Part shown: positions 1 to 7,741 of the stretch, in pieces
How the letters are laid out: each line of letters opens with the position of its first letter
Numbering within the stretch: the first letter of the stretch is position 1
Source of the DNA: a virus
Length of the DNA: 45,677 nucleotides
Strand: one strand, 5' to 3'
Virus record (IMG/VR): IMGVR_UViG_3300048586_000887
Span: 1-45,677 of that record
Program-made: the position numbers and the translations under genes
Notes under the pieces: model-generated
The model's database searches: none
What the model was told of the DNA's origin: nothing
Seen by the model: only the letters and a program-made list of their open reading frames with translations

Positions 1-2055
1 TTCGTCCTCGATGCCTACGGCAACTACTCCTACCGCGTGGAGGAGATCCGCTTCGCCGACGGGACCGTCTGGGACTACGACGACATCCTCACCTTCGTCA
101 CCACTGGCACCAGCGGCAACGACACCTTGTACGGTGATGAAGCCAGCAACGCCTTTGGCGGCACCGACGGCAATGACTGGCTGTATGGCCGCAATGGCAA
201 CGACACCCTGGAGGGTGGCGATGGCGCCGACACGCTGGAGGGTGGCGAAGGCGACGATCTGCTGAAGGGTGGTGCGGGCAATGACAGCCTGTTCGGCGGT
301 ACCAGCATCTACAACACCGCCGGCAACGACACGCTGGACGGCGGCATCGGCAACGACACGCTCAGCGCCGGCAAGGGCGACGATGTCTACCTCTTCGCCC
401 GCGGTGACGGCCAGGATCGCATCGTCGAGACCGCCGGCAACGACGCCATCGCCTTCGCCGAGGGCATCCTGCCAGGCGAGGTCGCTGTTTTTCGCGCTGG
501 AAACAACCTCGATGACTTGGCGATATCGATCGACGGCGGTGATCAGATCATCGTCCAGGCGAATTTCACGCGCGACGCCTACGGTAACTATAGCGGCCGG
601 ATCGAAGAGATCCGCTTCGCCGATGGCACGACCTGGGACTACGCTACTATTCTCGGGCGAGCCAATGGCGCAACGTCCGGCAGCGATACGTTGGTCGGCG
701 ACCAGTTTGACAATGACCTGAGCGGCCTGGACGGCAACGATGTTATTGAAGGTCGCGATGGAAATGACCTTCTCGACGGAGGCTCTGGGAACGACAATCT
801 CAAGGGCGGGAATGGCCTCGATACGCTCCTTGGCGCCGACGGCGCCGACACGCTTGACGGTGGCGAAGGTGACGACCTGCTGCAGGGCGGTGCCGGCAAT
901 GACAGCCTGTTCGGCGGTACCAGCATCTACAACACCGCCGGCAACGACACGCTGGACGGCGGCATCGGCAACGACACGCTCAGCGCCGGCAAGGGCGACG
1001 ATGTCTACCTCTTCGCCCGCGGTGACGGCCAGGATCGCATCGTCGAGACCGCCGGCAACGACGCCATCGCCTTCGCCGAGGGCATCCTGCCAGGCGAGGT
1101 CACCCTCGCGCGCACCGGCTCCAACGCCAACGACCTGCTGATCAGCATCGCCGGTGGTGACCAGATCACCGTCGCGAGCTACTTCGTCCTCGATGCCTAC
1201 GGCAACTACTCCTACCGCGTGGAGGAGATCCGCTTCGCCGACGGGACCGTCTGGGACTACGACGACATCCTCACCTTCGTCACCACTGGCACCAGCGGCA
1301 ACGACACCCTCGTCGGTGATCAAGCTGCCAACCTGATTGAGGGATTGGATGGTAACGACACTATCCAGGGTCGCGAAGGCAACGACACGCTCGATGGTGG
1401 TCTGGGCAACGACTCGCTGATCGGCGGTACCGGCGACGATTTGTACTTCGTCGACTCACCCGTCGATGTAGTCGTGGAATCTGGGTCGCAGGGCACGGAT
1501 GAGGTGCGTGCAACGGCGGCAAGCTTCACCTTGAGTAGCAACGTGGAGCGGCTGGTCTATATCGGCGCCGGCGACTTCGCCGGCACCGGTAGTTCCGGCG
1601 CAGATACCATCATCGGCGGCGCAGGCGCGGACACCCTGCGGGGCATGGCTGGCAACGACGACCTGCGCGGCGGCGAGGGCGCCGATGTGCTGGTCGGTGG
1701 CGCCGGTGCCGACACGCTGACCGGGGGTGCTGGAGCCGACACCTTCCGGTTCGAGCTCTCGTCCGAGACAGGTACCGCTTCCGCAGCCGACCGCGTCCTC
1801 GACTTCTCGCAGGCCGATGGCGACCTGATCGATCTCTCGGCGATCGACGCGAACAGCACCGTGAGCGGCGATCAGGCATTCAGCTTCATTGGCACGGACA
1901 CCTTCGTCTCGGGCACGCGCGGCCAGCTACGCTTCGAGAATCGGGGCGATGGTAACACCTGGGTGCAGGCCGATCTCGACGGCAACATGGCGGCCGATTT
2001 CGAGATCATGCTGGCTGGAAGCCGGACGCTGACGGCCGCCGACTTCGTGCTGTAG
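1..2055 (+). CDS. RTX calcium-binding repeat protein, 3' part (5' end outside window)
   Basis: The frame is open from base 1, so the gene starts upstream; an internal GTG at 37 is not the real start. About 684 residues are visible. They are full of glycine/aspartate nonapeptides of the GGxGxDxLx type (for example GGAGNDSLFGG, GGEGADVLVGG), which in RTX proteins bind calcium and form a parallel beta-roll outside the cell. Between the arrays sit longer modules that include DDVYLFARGDGQD and VEEIRFADGT. The C-terminus (residues about 570-684) has the serralysin/RTX tail style, with ADRVLDFSQADGDLIDLS and a final ADFVL, as expected for an uncleaved type I secretion signal. Two stretches of DNA are exact direct repeats, so parts of the gene were duplicated recently. 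It runs convergently toward the phage late operon and is probably a host gene flanking the prophage; the enzymatic or adhesive role cannot be told from this part. Confidence 0.9.
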   Translation, partial: FVLDAYGNYSYRVEEIRFADGTVWDYDDILTFVTTGTSGNDTLYGDEASNAFGGTDGNDWLYGRNGNDTLEGGDGADTLEGGEGDDLLKGGAGNDSLFGGTSIYNTAGNDTLDGGIGNDTLSAGKGDDVYLFARGDGQDRIVETAGNDAIAFAEGILPGEVAVFRAGNNLDDLAISIDGGDQIIVQANFTRDAYGNYSGRIEEIRFADGTTWDYATILGRANGATSGSDTLVGDQFDNDLSGLDGNDVIEGRDGNDLLDGGSGNDNLKGGNGLDTLLGADGADTLDGGEGDDLLQGGAGNDSLFGGTSIYNTAGNDTLDGGIGNDTLSAGKGDDVYLFARGDGQDRIVETAGNDAIAFAEGILPGEVTLARTGSNANDLLISIAGGDQITVASYFVLDAYGNYSYRVEEIRFADGTVWDYDDILTFVTTGTSGNDTLVGDQAANLIEGLDGNDTIQGREGNDTLDGGLGNDSLIGGTGDDLYFVDSPVDVVVESGSQGTDEVRATAASFTLSSNVERLVYIGAGDFAGTGSSGADTIIGGAGADTLRGMAGNDDLRGGEGADVLVGGAGADTLTGGAGADTFRFELSSETGTASAADRVLDFSQADGDLIDLSAIDANSTVSGDQAFSFIGTDTFVSGTRGQLRFENRGDGNTWVQADLDGNMAADFEIMLAGSRTLTAADFVL

Positions 2056-2244
2056 GGTGCCCGGTATGGCAGAGGCCGCGCGAGCCATCTCGCGCAGCCA
2101 TCGCTGACGGGGACCCGGACCCGAGAGCGCGGGGACCGCCGGAGACGCCGCACGGTGAGGCGGATCGAGGGCGGTGGTGGGGATGGCGGCGAACCCGCTG
2201 GTGCCCACCAGGCCGGTCGCCATAGGGCCGGCCGCATGGTTGGA

Positions 2245-2274
2245 GGCGGGTGCGGAGGCCACACCGCACCCGCC
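2245..2274. terminator. Strong hairpin between convergent RTX gene and phage late operon
   Basis: GGCGGGTGCGG (2245-2255) pairs perfectly with CCGCACCCGCC (2264-2274) around an 8-base loop. It lies 8 bases past the stop of the tail spike gene (minus strand) and 190 bases past the RTX stop. No T-run follows on either strand, so it is a hairpin in the right place for ending or stabilising the late transcript rather than a textbook intrinsic terminator. Confidence 0.5.
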
Positions 2275-2281
2275 ATCCGGC

Positions 2282-4108
2282 TCATGACACACGCCGCTTA
2301 GTCACCTGCACCGCCAGCGTTGCCGAGCCCAGATCGAAGGTGGCCGGCGAGATGTTCCTGGCTATCACGCGGACGGTGTTGTTGGACCACGCTGCGGCGT
2401 CGAGCTCGATGAAGCGCGTCGACGAGGCGAGCGCCGCATGGGCAAGGTCGCCCTGCCGCGCGCCATTGACGGTGACATCGAGCAGGCTGGTCGCGCCTGG
2501 TGCCAGCGACGGCAAGTCCCACGACACCTCCGCTGCGAATTCCCGCTGCCCGACCGGCAGCGCCGGCGTGCCGCAGAGCAGCGCCGGTGCTGCCTCGGGC
2601 AGACCATAGAGCCGCAGCGCCTCGAGCTCGATCTGCCCGTCAAAGCCAACGATGCCGATCTGCGCAAAGGCGACCGCGGGACCAAACCGTACCGTCATGC
2701 GCTTGTTCAGCGAGGCGTCGGCCATGGCGGCGCCACCGGTCCAGGCCTTGGACGGGACGTTCCACAGCAGCGTGGTGATCGAGGCCAGCGCGTCGCCGGC
2801 GAGGTTCTCCCGCACGTTCATCGTCGCATCGAAGCAGCGCACGAAGATCCGCCCGCCATCGGCGCCACCGACGAGGGAATGCGCCAGGGCGAACTCCTTC
2901 GCCTGGGAGCAGTCCACCACGAAGGCCAACCCCCGCTGCGCGGCGAGCAGCAGCCCGCGGGCGGTCGGCGTGATGTCGTCCAGCCCGTTGAAGGACAGCC
3001 CGGCGAGGGTGGTGGCCGAGGTGGTGGAAGTCGCGACCACCGCCAGGCCTTCGACGCCGATCTCGGTGGCGCTGTGCCGGAAGGACTGGGCCCGAACATT
3101 GGGCACCGCGCCGAGCAGCCGCAGATGCCGCGACGCCGGCGCGCGGTGGCGATTGAGCACAGTGTTGCCGCAGCGGGTGGCGGTCGCCGTGTAGTCGATG
3201 CCGACCTGGTAGGTGTTGGACCAGGCGACCTCGTACTCGCAATCTTGCGCCGCCGCGGTGTGCCGGGCGACGATCGGCGAGCAGGCCTCCATGCGCAGCG
3301 CCCGGCCGATGACGGCCGAGCCGCTGGTCTCGTTGAGGAAGGGGATGGCGACGTTGGGGTCGAGCTGGCGCAACTCGAAGTTCGGCGCGTCGAAGACGTG
3401 CCGGTTGTGGTTGGCATAGGCGCCATCCGCCTTGGACAGCCGGATGCCAAAGCGATCGATGGTGGGGTTGATCCCGGTCGCGGTGGCGAAGTGGCCGCCA
3501 TAGTAGCGGATCGAGGTGTTCCAGGCGGTGGCCGTGGCGCAGCGGATGTCGAGGCCGATGCGGTTGTTCAGGATGCGGCCGAGATGGAAGGTGCTGTCCT
3601 CGACGCCGCGGCCGTCGCCCAGGGTCCGCATGCCGATGGTGAAGCCCGAGACCAGGCGCAGTTCGACCACCGAGGCGTCGATGTTGCGCACCAGGATGCC
3701 GATATCGGCCTCGTCGAGCCAGTCGGACTGGGTGGCACGCACGACCTGCAGCCCGGCATAGTGCTTCTCGCCGTTGCGGACCGTGCCGCCGTCGCCGAGG
3801 GTCAGCACGGTGGCCGGGGCTGTGCCGGTGTAGCGGAGCACGCCGTGCATGATCAGCCCGCGGGCACCGCCACCGAGGACCACACCGGCGGAGACGTTCC
3901 AGGTGCCCGGCGGGATGACCGCGAACTTCTGGTCCGCCGCGGCGCGATCGAAGGCGGCCTGGATGGCGGCGCGATCGTCGGCAACGCCGTCGCCCAATCC
4001 CCCGAAGTCGGCGGGCAGGACGGTCTCGCGGTCGCGGAGGTACTTGGCCAGATCGGTTTTGCTGACCGCGGTGTCGAGCACCAGCAGGTCGTCGATGCGG
4101 GCGGCCAT
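2282..4108 (-). CDS. Tail spike/fibre protein with pectate-lyase-type beta-helix
   Basis: The 608-residue protein starts at ATG 4108 (MAARIDDLLVLD), 11 bases after the stop of the tip protein gene. A longer open frame upstream is only an antisense-free extension through the previous gene. Residues about 33-100 carry the Pfam pectate_lyase_3-like signature: DFGGLGDGVADDRAAIQ, then VIPPGTWNVSAG, the typical start of right-handed beta-helix tail spikes. The rest is rich in short beta-strand repeats. It is the last gene of the late operon, the usual place for a receptor-binding spike or fibre. Whether it cleaves a polysaccharide is not shown: no catalytic residues could be assigned. Confident as spike/fibre, less so on any enzyme activity. 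Confidence 0.8.
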   Translation of the reverse strand: MAARIDDLLVLDTAVSKTDLAKYLRDRETVLPADFGGLGDGVADDRAAIQAAFDRAAADQKFAVIPPGTWNVSAGVVLGGGARGLIMHGVLRYTGTAPATVLTLGDGGTVRNGEKHYAGLQVVRATQSDWLDEADIGILVRNIDASVVELRLVSGFTIGMRTLGDGRGVEDSTFHLGRILNNRIGLDIRCATATAWNTSIRYYGGHFATATGINPTIDRFGIRLSKADGAYANHNRHVFDAPNFELRQLDPNVAIPFLNETSGSAVIGRALRMEACSPIVARHTAAAQDCEYEVAWSNTYQVGIDYTATATRCGNTVLNRHRAPASRHLRLLGAVPNVRAQSFRHSATEIGVEGLAVVATSTTSATTLAGLSFNGLDDITPTARGLLLAAQRGLAFVVDCSQAKEFALAHSLVGGADGGRIFVRCFDATMNVRENLAGDALASITTLLWNVPSKAWTGGAAMADASLNKRMTVRFGPAVAFAQIGIVGFDGQIELEALRLYGLPEAAPALLCGTPALPVGQREFAAEVSWDLPSLAPGATSLLDVTVNGARQGDLAHAALASSTRFIELDAAAWSNNTVRVIARNISPATFDLGSATLAVQVTKRRVS

Positions 4109-4119
4109 GGTGGGGTTCC

Positions 4120-6114
4120 CTACAGCGCAGTCGCTGTCACCGGCCCCGCCAGGGCGGAGACGTTGCCCTCGGCCGAGACGCTGCGGAGCCAGTACCAGCG
4201 GGTCTGGCCGGTGGTGAAGCCGGTGCGGTCCCAGAAGAGGCTGGTCGGCTCGGCCGCGAGTTTTTGCGCGGCGGCCAGGCTGTTGCTGCTGGCCTCGAAC
4301 ACCTGCAGCCGCACGGCATCGGCCGGAAAACCGCCAGACAGCCGCACCCCTCCGGCGATGCCGGTCGCGGTGGGCGCCGAGACGGCGGCCGGCGCCAGCG
4401 CCTCCCGCCAGCCCGACACGGCGCCGCTGCGCGCCACGGCGCGCGCCCGGAAGGCGGTCGGCTCGGCGGTCGGAATGCCTGCCGCGGTGGCGCCCAGCCC
4501 CGCCCCGTAGCCTTGCCAGGTGGCGACGGAGGCCGGCATGAACTGGACCTCGTAGCCGGCAAGATGGGCGCTGGCGACCGGGGCCCAGGCCATCGACAGC
4601 GCCGCAAAGGCGCTGCCCAGTGGCGTCTCGACGCTGATCCAGGCAGGGGTGGCGATCCGCCCGGGATTGGGCAGGACGACGGAGGGGCTGTCGCCGGTGG
4701 CGCGCTCGTCCAGGGCCGGATCCCAATTCCAAACCGCGACATCCTCCTCGGCGAGCACCAGATCCACGCCACCATCCTGGGCCAGGCTCCAGCCGGTGAT
4801 CCGGGCGGGGAATGGCACCAGCCGGTCGAGCGCCACCGTCGCCCCCTCCCAGGGCCGCAGCCGCAGCGCCGAGAGCTTGGCGGGAAAGGCGACCGTCCGT
4901 TGCCGGCGGTTGCGTTCCAGCGCCACCTTCATCAGCCGCTGTACCGTGGAGACGGAGGTGGTCAGCGGGAATTCGAGGTCGGTGTAGATGGCCTCGCCGC
5001 CATCCTCGGCGACATAGTTGCTGGCGAGCAGCGGTGGCGCGTCGGTCGGCTGCCAATTGGCCGAGGGCTCGACATAGACGGCGCGGACCCCGTTGAAGAG
5101 GTCCCGCCGTGCCCGGCTGCCCTGGATGGTGACGTCGCCGCGCAAATCGTCGGAGGTGAGCGTGGCCACCGGCAGGGCCGGCCCGCCCGCATGGATGAAG
5201 AACCGCCCGCCCGAGACCACCAGCGCCCCGGCCATGGCGGCGACCAGCTTTTCGGTGATGGCGATCTTGCCCTCGGCGAGCGAGAGGGTGCCATTGCAGG
5301 TATAGCGGCGCTCGGCGATGCCGGCGGCCGTGCCCGTGATCTCGTCGCAGATATTGGCCGCGGCGATCAGGCAGGGGATGTCGATGTCGTCCCAGCCGGC
5401 CCGCCAGCCGAAGGAGGCGGTGATGTACCAGGCGAGGCAGAGCGCCGGATTGTCGGACCAGCCGACCACGCCCGTGCGTGGATCGAGGATGGTGTCGGCG
5501 CCCTCTACGATGGCGGCGATGTTCGGTGGGCCGGAGGGGAAGGCCTCGGCGGTGATCTTGAGGCGAACGGCGATATAAGCGCGGCCCTGGCCACGATGGG
5601 CCGCGGTCCATTTGCCATCGGTCTCCGCCACCAGATTGGCGTCGGCTGCCTGGTCCGGCTCGCCCAGATGCCGATCGACCCGGACGAGGCCGGCGAAGCT
5701 GGCATCCGTCTCGGCCTTGTCGCCAAGCCACACCTCGCCGATGCCGCGCACGCGATGGGCCGCGACCACGACGACCGCATAGAAATAGCCATCCTCCCGC
5801 CCGGCATCGTCCGTCGCCGAATGCAGGAAGACGATCGGCCCGCCGACCTTGACCCGGCCGAGGACGATCTGGTGCTCGGTGATGGCCTGGCGAAAGGACT
5901 GGGTGCGGGTCGTGGCGGTGGTGGTGAGGGTGTCGGCGGCGATCGCCGCGGCGGTGGTGGAGGCGGCCTTCTTGGTCGGGAAGATCGCCTGGCCGATGGA
6001 GGAGACGACGAAGGCGGCGCCGGCCGCGACCACCGCGCCGATGATGCCGCCACCGACCGCGGCCGAGGCGATGCCGCCGGCGACCACGGCGATCAGGGGA
6101 ACGGCAGCGGGCAT
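4120..6114 (-). CDS. Tail tip / host-specificity protein, gpJ-like
   Basis: This 664-residue protein begins with a glycine/alanine-rich hydrophobic stretch (about residues 7-45), which is common in tip attachment proteins of this phage group. It continues with a gpJ-type region including VVVVAAHRVRGIGEVWLGD and a conserved block around residues 205-240 (NPALCLAWYIT). Phage-tail_3-like sequence occupies the middle, and the last 150 residues look like fibronectin-III-style beta modules. gpJ-type proteins form the central tip of the siphovirus tail and contact the host. It lies directly between the DUF6950 peptidase-like gene (2-base gap) and the spike gene, the usual order in lambda-like tail tips. 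Shorter than lambda J, which is over 1100 residues. Confidence 0.82.
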   Translation of the reverse strand: MPAAVPLIAVVAGGIASAAVGGGIIGAVVAAGAAFVVSSIGQAIFPTKKAASTTAAAIAADTLTTTATTRTQSFRQAITEHQIVLGRVKVGGPIVFLHSATDDAGREDGYFYAVVVVAAHRVRGIGEVWLGDKAETDASFAGLVRVDRHLGEPDQAADANLVAETDGKWTAAHRGQGRAYIAVRLKITAEAFPSGPPNIAAIVEGADTILDPRTGVVGWSDNPALCLAWYITASFGWRAGWDDIDIPCLIAAANICDEITGTAAGIAERRYTCNGTLSLAEGKIAITEKLVAAMAGALVVSGGRFFIHAGGPALPVATLTSDDLRGDVTIQGSRARRDLFNGVRAVYVEPSANWQPTDAPPLLASNYVAEDGGEAIYTDLEFPLTTSVSTVQRLMKVALERNRRQRTVAFPAKLSALRLRPWEGATVALDRLVPFPARITGWSLAQDGGVDLVLAEEDVAVWNWDPALDERATGDSPSVVLPNPGRIATPAWISVETPLGSAFAALSMAWAPVASAHLAGYEVQFMPASVATWQGYGAGLGATAAGIPTAEPTAFRARAVARSGAVSGWREALAPAAVSAPTATGIAGGVRLSGGFPADAVRLQVFEASSNSLAAAQKLAAEPTSLFWDRTGFTTGQTRWYWLRSVSAEGNVSALAGPVTATAL

Positions 6115-6115
6115 A

Positions 6116-6469
6116 TCAACCGATCCTCCAGGCGATGATGCCGGCAGTGAGCGGGGACCGCACCAGCCCGCGCGGCCCGACGAAGGCGGCGCGGCCGCCG
6201 TCCACGACGACGCCGAGCCGCGGCGGGTCGCCTGCCAGCACGACGTCGCCGGCGCGGGCGAAGGTTGGCGGGATGCGCGGGAAGCCCGCGCTGTCGGCGG
6301 TGGCCTCCAGCGAGGGAAGGCTGCGCCAGGCGGGTATCTGGCCCGTGCTGGCCCGCACTGCGGTCAGGGCGAACCGCCCGCAGTTCCAGCGATGGCGGTC
6401 AAACGGACGCGTCTCCGCCGCGGCCAGCAGGGCTGCCAGCCGCGCGGGCCAATCCGGCAGCCGGGCCAT
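6116..6469 (-). CDS. DUF6950-like (NlpC/P60-related) tail assembly protein
   Basis: The start is taken at ATG 6469 (MARLPDWPARL), overlapping the previous stop by one base (TGATG), giving 117 residues. The longer open frame to 7117 is an artefact. Near residue 29 it has HRWNCGRFALTAV, matching the conserved Asn-Cys motif of DUF6950 proteins, which resemble NlpC/P60 cysteine peptidases. Later come GDVVLAGDPPRLGVVVDG and a C-terminal GIIAWRIG. In siphovirus tails this protein sits just before gpJ, corresponding by position to lambda gpK, and is thought to open peptidoglycan or help tip assembly. The catalytic His is not obvious, so activity is uncertain. Confidence 0.72.
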   Translation of the reverse strand: MARLPDWPARLAALLAAAETRPFDRHRWNCGRFALTAVRASTGQIPAWRSLPSLEATADSAGFPRIPPTFARAGDVVLAGDPPRLGVVVDGGRAAFVGPRGLVRSPLTAGIIAWRIG

Positions 6470-7047
6470 CAGCTGGCCGGCAGCCGGATCTCCGCCTCCT
6501 GCAGGGCGGGCACGAACTCGAAGAAGCGATCGCCCGGGTATTCTGCCTGCTGATCGGCATCGGTGTAGCGGCGCACTTCGGCGCGCTCGAGGTCCACGAG
6601 CCGGCTCTCGCAGGTGAGCGAGATGCGCGGCTCGGCGCCGTCCACCACCTCCATCGTGTCCATCAGCCCGGCCCACAAAGGAAACGGGGCGGCGACAAAG
6701 GCGCCCTCGGCATCGAGCAGCCCGCCCCAGAGACGGGCAGTGCGCAGCCGAAAGCTCCGCTCGGCGAGCGCGATGTCCACGACCGCCTGCGGCACCGGCG
6801 ACAGCGCAAGGGTCAGGCGCACGGCGCGGATTTCCGTCGTTTCCTCGATCTCGCCGACGGCGCCGAGCGATCCCACCCCCTCGAACACCATCCCCGCCCA
6901 GTGCAGCTGCCCGAGCCCGGTCCAGGCGCGAAAGGCGCCGGAGGCGAAGTCGAGATCGACCAGGATGATCGGCGTGGCGACCGGCGCGGTGGCGGCAGCC
7001 GCCGCCTGGAGCGAGAGTCGCGGCGTCGCCGCAATGCCGTCCGTCAT
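6469..7047 (-). CDS. Minor tail / tip hub protein
   Basis: A 192-residue protein starting at ATG 7047, four bases inside the end of the preceding gene (ATGA). Recognisable blocks are LHWAGMVFEGVGSLG, EIEETTEIRAVRLTL and RYTDADQQAEYPGDRFFEF, a pattern I know from alphaproteobacterial siphophages for the protein between the distal tail protein and the NlpC/P60-like protein. By position it is comparable to lambda gpL-type hub proteins. There is no signal peptide or membrane segment. Function is inferred from position and family style. Confidence 0.65.
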   Translation of the reverse strand: MTDGIAATPRLSLQAAAAATAPVATPIILVDLDFASGAFRAWTGLGQLHWAGMVFEGVGSLGAVGEIEETTEIRAVRLTLALSPVPQAVVDIALAERSFRLRTARLWGGLLDAEGAFVAAPFPLWAGLMDTMEVVDGAEPRISLTCESRLVDLERAEVRRYTDADQQAEYPGDRFFEFVPALQEAEIRLPAS

Positions 7048-7733
7048 GGCAGCGCTTCCTCCAGGCGGACGGTGATGGCCGTAAAGCGCCCCGGCCGGGT
7101 CGGGTTGATGCCCTCATCGTCCGAGACGAGCCGCATCGCCACGGTGGGCTGGGTCAGCACCAGCGGTTCCGACACCGCGGTGGGTGCGCGCAGCGGCGGG
7201 CCGATCGGGATGGTCGCGATGCCGCTGCCGGAGGCGGTGACCGTCTCCGTCGCCATATAGAGCCGGCCGGCGAGGCCGATATGGTCGCCGGCGCCGACCG
7301 CGACCGCGTTCGGCCACCAGCCCTGGGTCTGGATGGTGAGTGCCCCGCGGGTGGCGCCCGCCGCCAGCGCCGGATTGCCCGAGCCCACCACCAGCCCGGT
7401 CCCGTCCGTGAAGATGGTGCTGTCGGAGAAGGAGTACGGCCCGGTCGGCACATCGCCTTGGCTGCGGGGATCACCGGTGCGGTATTCGCGGCGCCAGTCC
7501 CAGATGCGGACCGTGTTGGCGGAGCCCGCCAGCGCCGCCAGCAGCCCCTCCAGCACACCGGCGCGGATCCGATCCAGCGGATCGAAGGTAGCCTCGGCCA
7601 TCCAGCGGGCGCCCTCCCGCCGCATCACCTGCGTGACGCGGGTGATGGGCGAGGCAAAGCGCAGCGTGTTGTGCTGCAGATAGAAGCTCAGCCGCGAGGG
7701 TCGCAGCGCGGCGGGCCAGGCGTATTCGGTCAT
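7044..7733 (-). CDS. Minor tail protein downstream of tape measure
   Basis: The start is ATG 7733 (MTEYAWPAALRPSR), eight bases after the tape measure stop, giving 229 residues. A longer open frame upstream overlaps the tape measure gene and is rejected. Visible blocks are RVTQVMRREGARWMAEATFDP, followed by a beta-rich middle with many glycines and a C-terminal AMRLVSDDEGIN. Such proteins just after the tape measure usually form the distal tail ring or baseplate (lambda gpM/gpL position). No specific domain could be named. Its stop overlaps the start of the next tail gene by four bases, so the two are probably translationally coupled. Confidence 0.65.
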   Translation of the reverse strand: MTEYAWPAALRPSRLSFYLQHNTLRFASPITRVTQVMRREGARWMAEATFDPLDRIRAGVLEGLLAALAGSANTVRIWDWRREYRTGDPRSQGDVPTGPYSFSDSTIFTDGTGLVVGSGNPALAAGATRGALTIQTQGWWPNAVAVGAGDHIGLAGRLYMATETVTASGSGIATIPIGPPLRAPTAVSEPLVLTQPTVAMRLVSDDEGINPTRPGRFTAITVRLEEALP

Positions 7734-7741
7734 GGCGCCCC

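Noticed and set aside
1-1500. Repeats read as a possible CRISPR array
   Set aside because: The repeats are in-frame RTX nonapeptides coding Gly/Asp motifs, with no constant repeat-spacer period.
1872-2292. Minus-strand open frames starting at the end of the spike gene and running antisense through the RTX gene end
   Set aside because: They start just upstream of a strong hairpin, overlap a real gene on the other strand and have the Pro/Arg/Ser-rich composition of shadow frames in GC-rich DNA.
2438-6138. Long plus-strand open frames (up to 690 residues) opposite spike and tip genes
   Set aside because: High GC makes antisense frames long; their translations are Gly/Asp/Arg-rich with no recognisable blocks, while the minus strand shows clear tail proteins with coupled starts.
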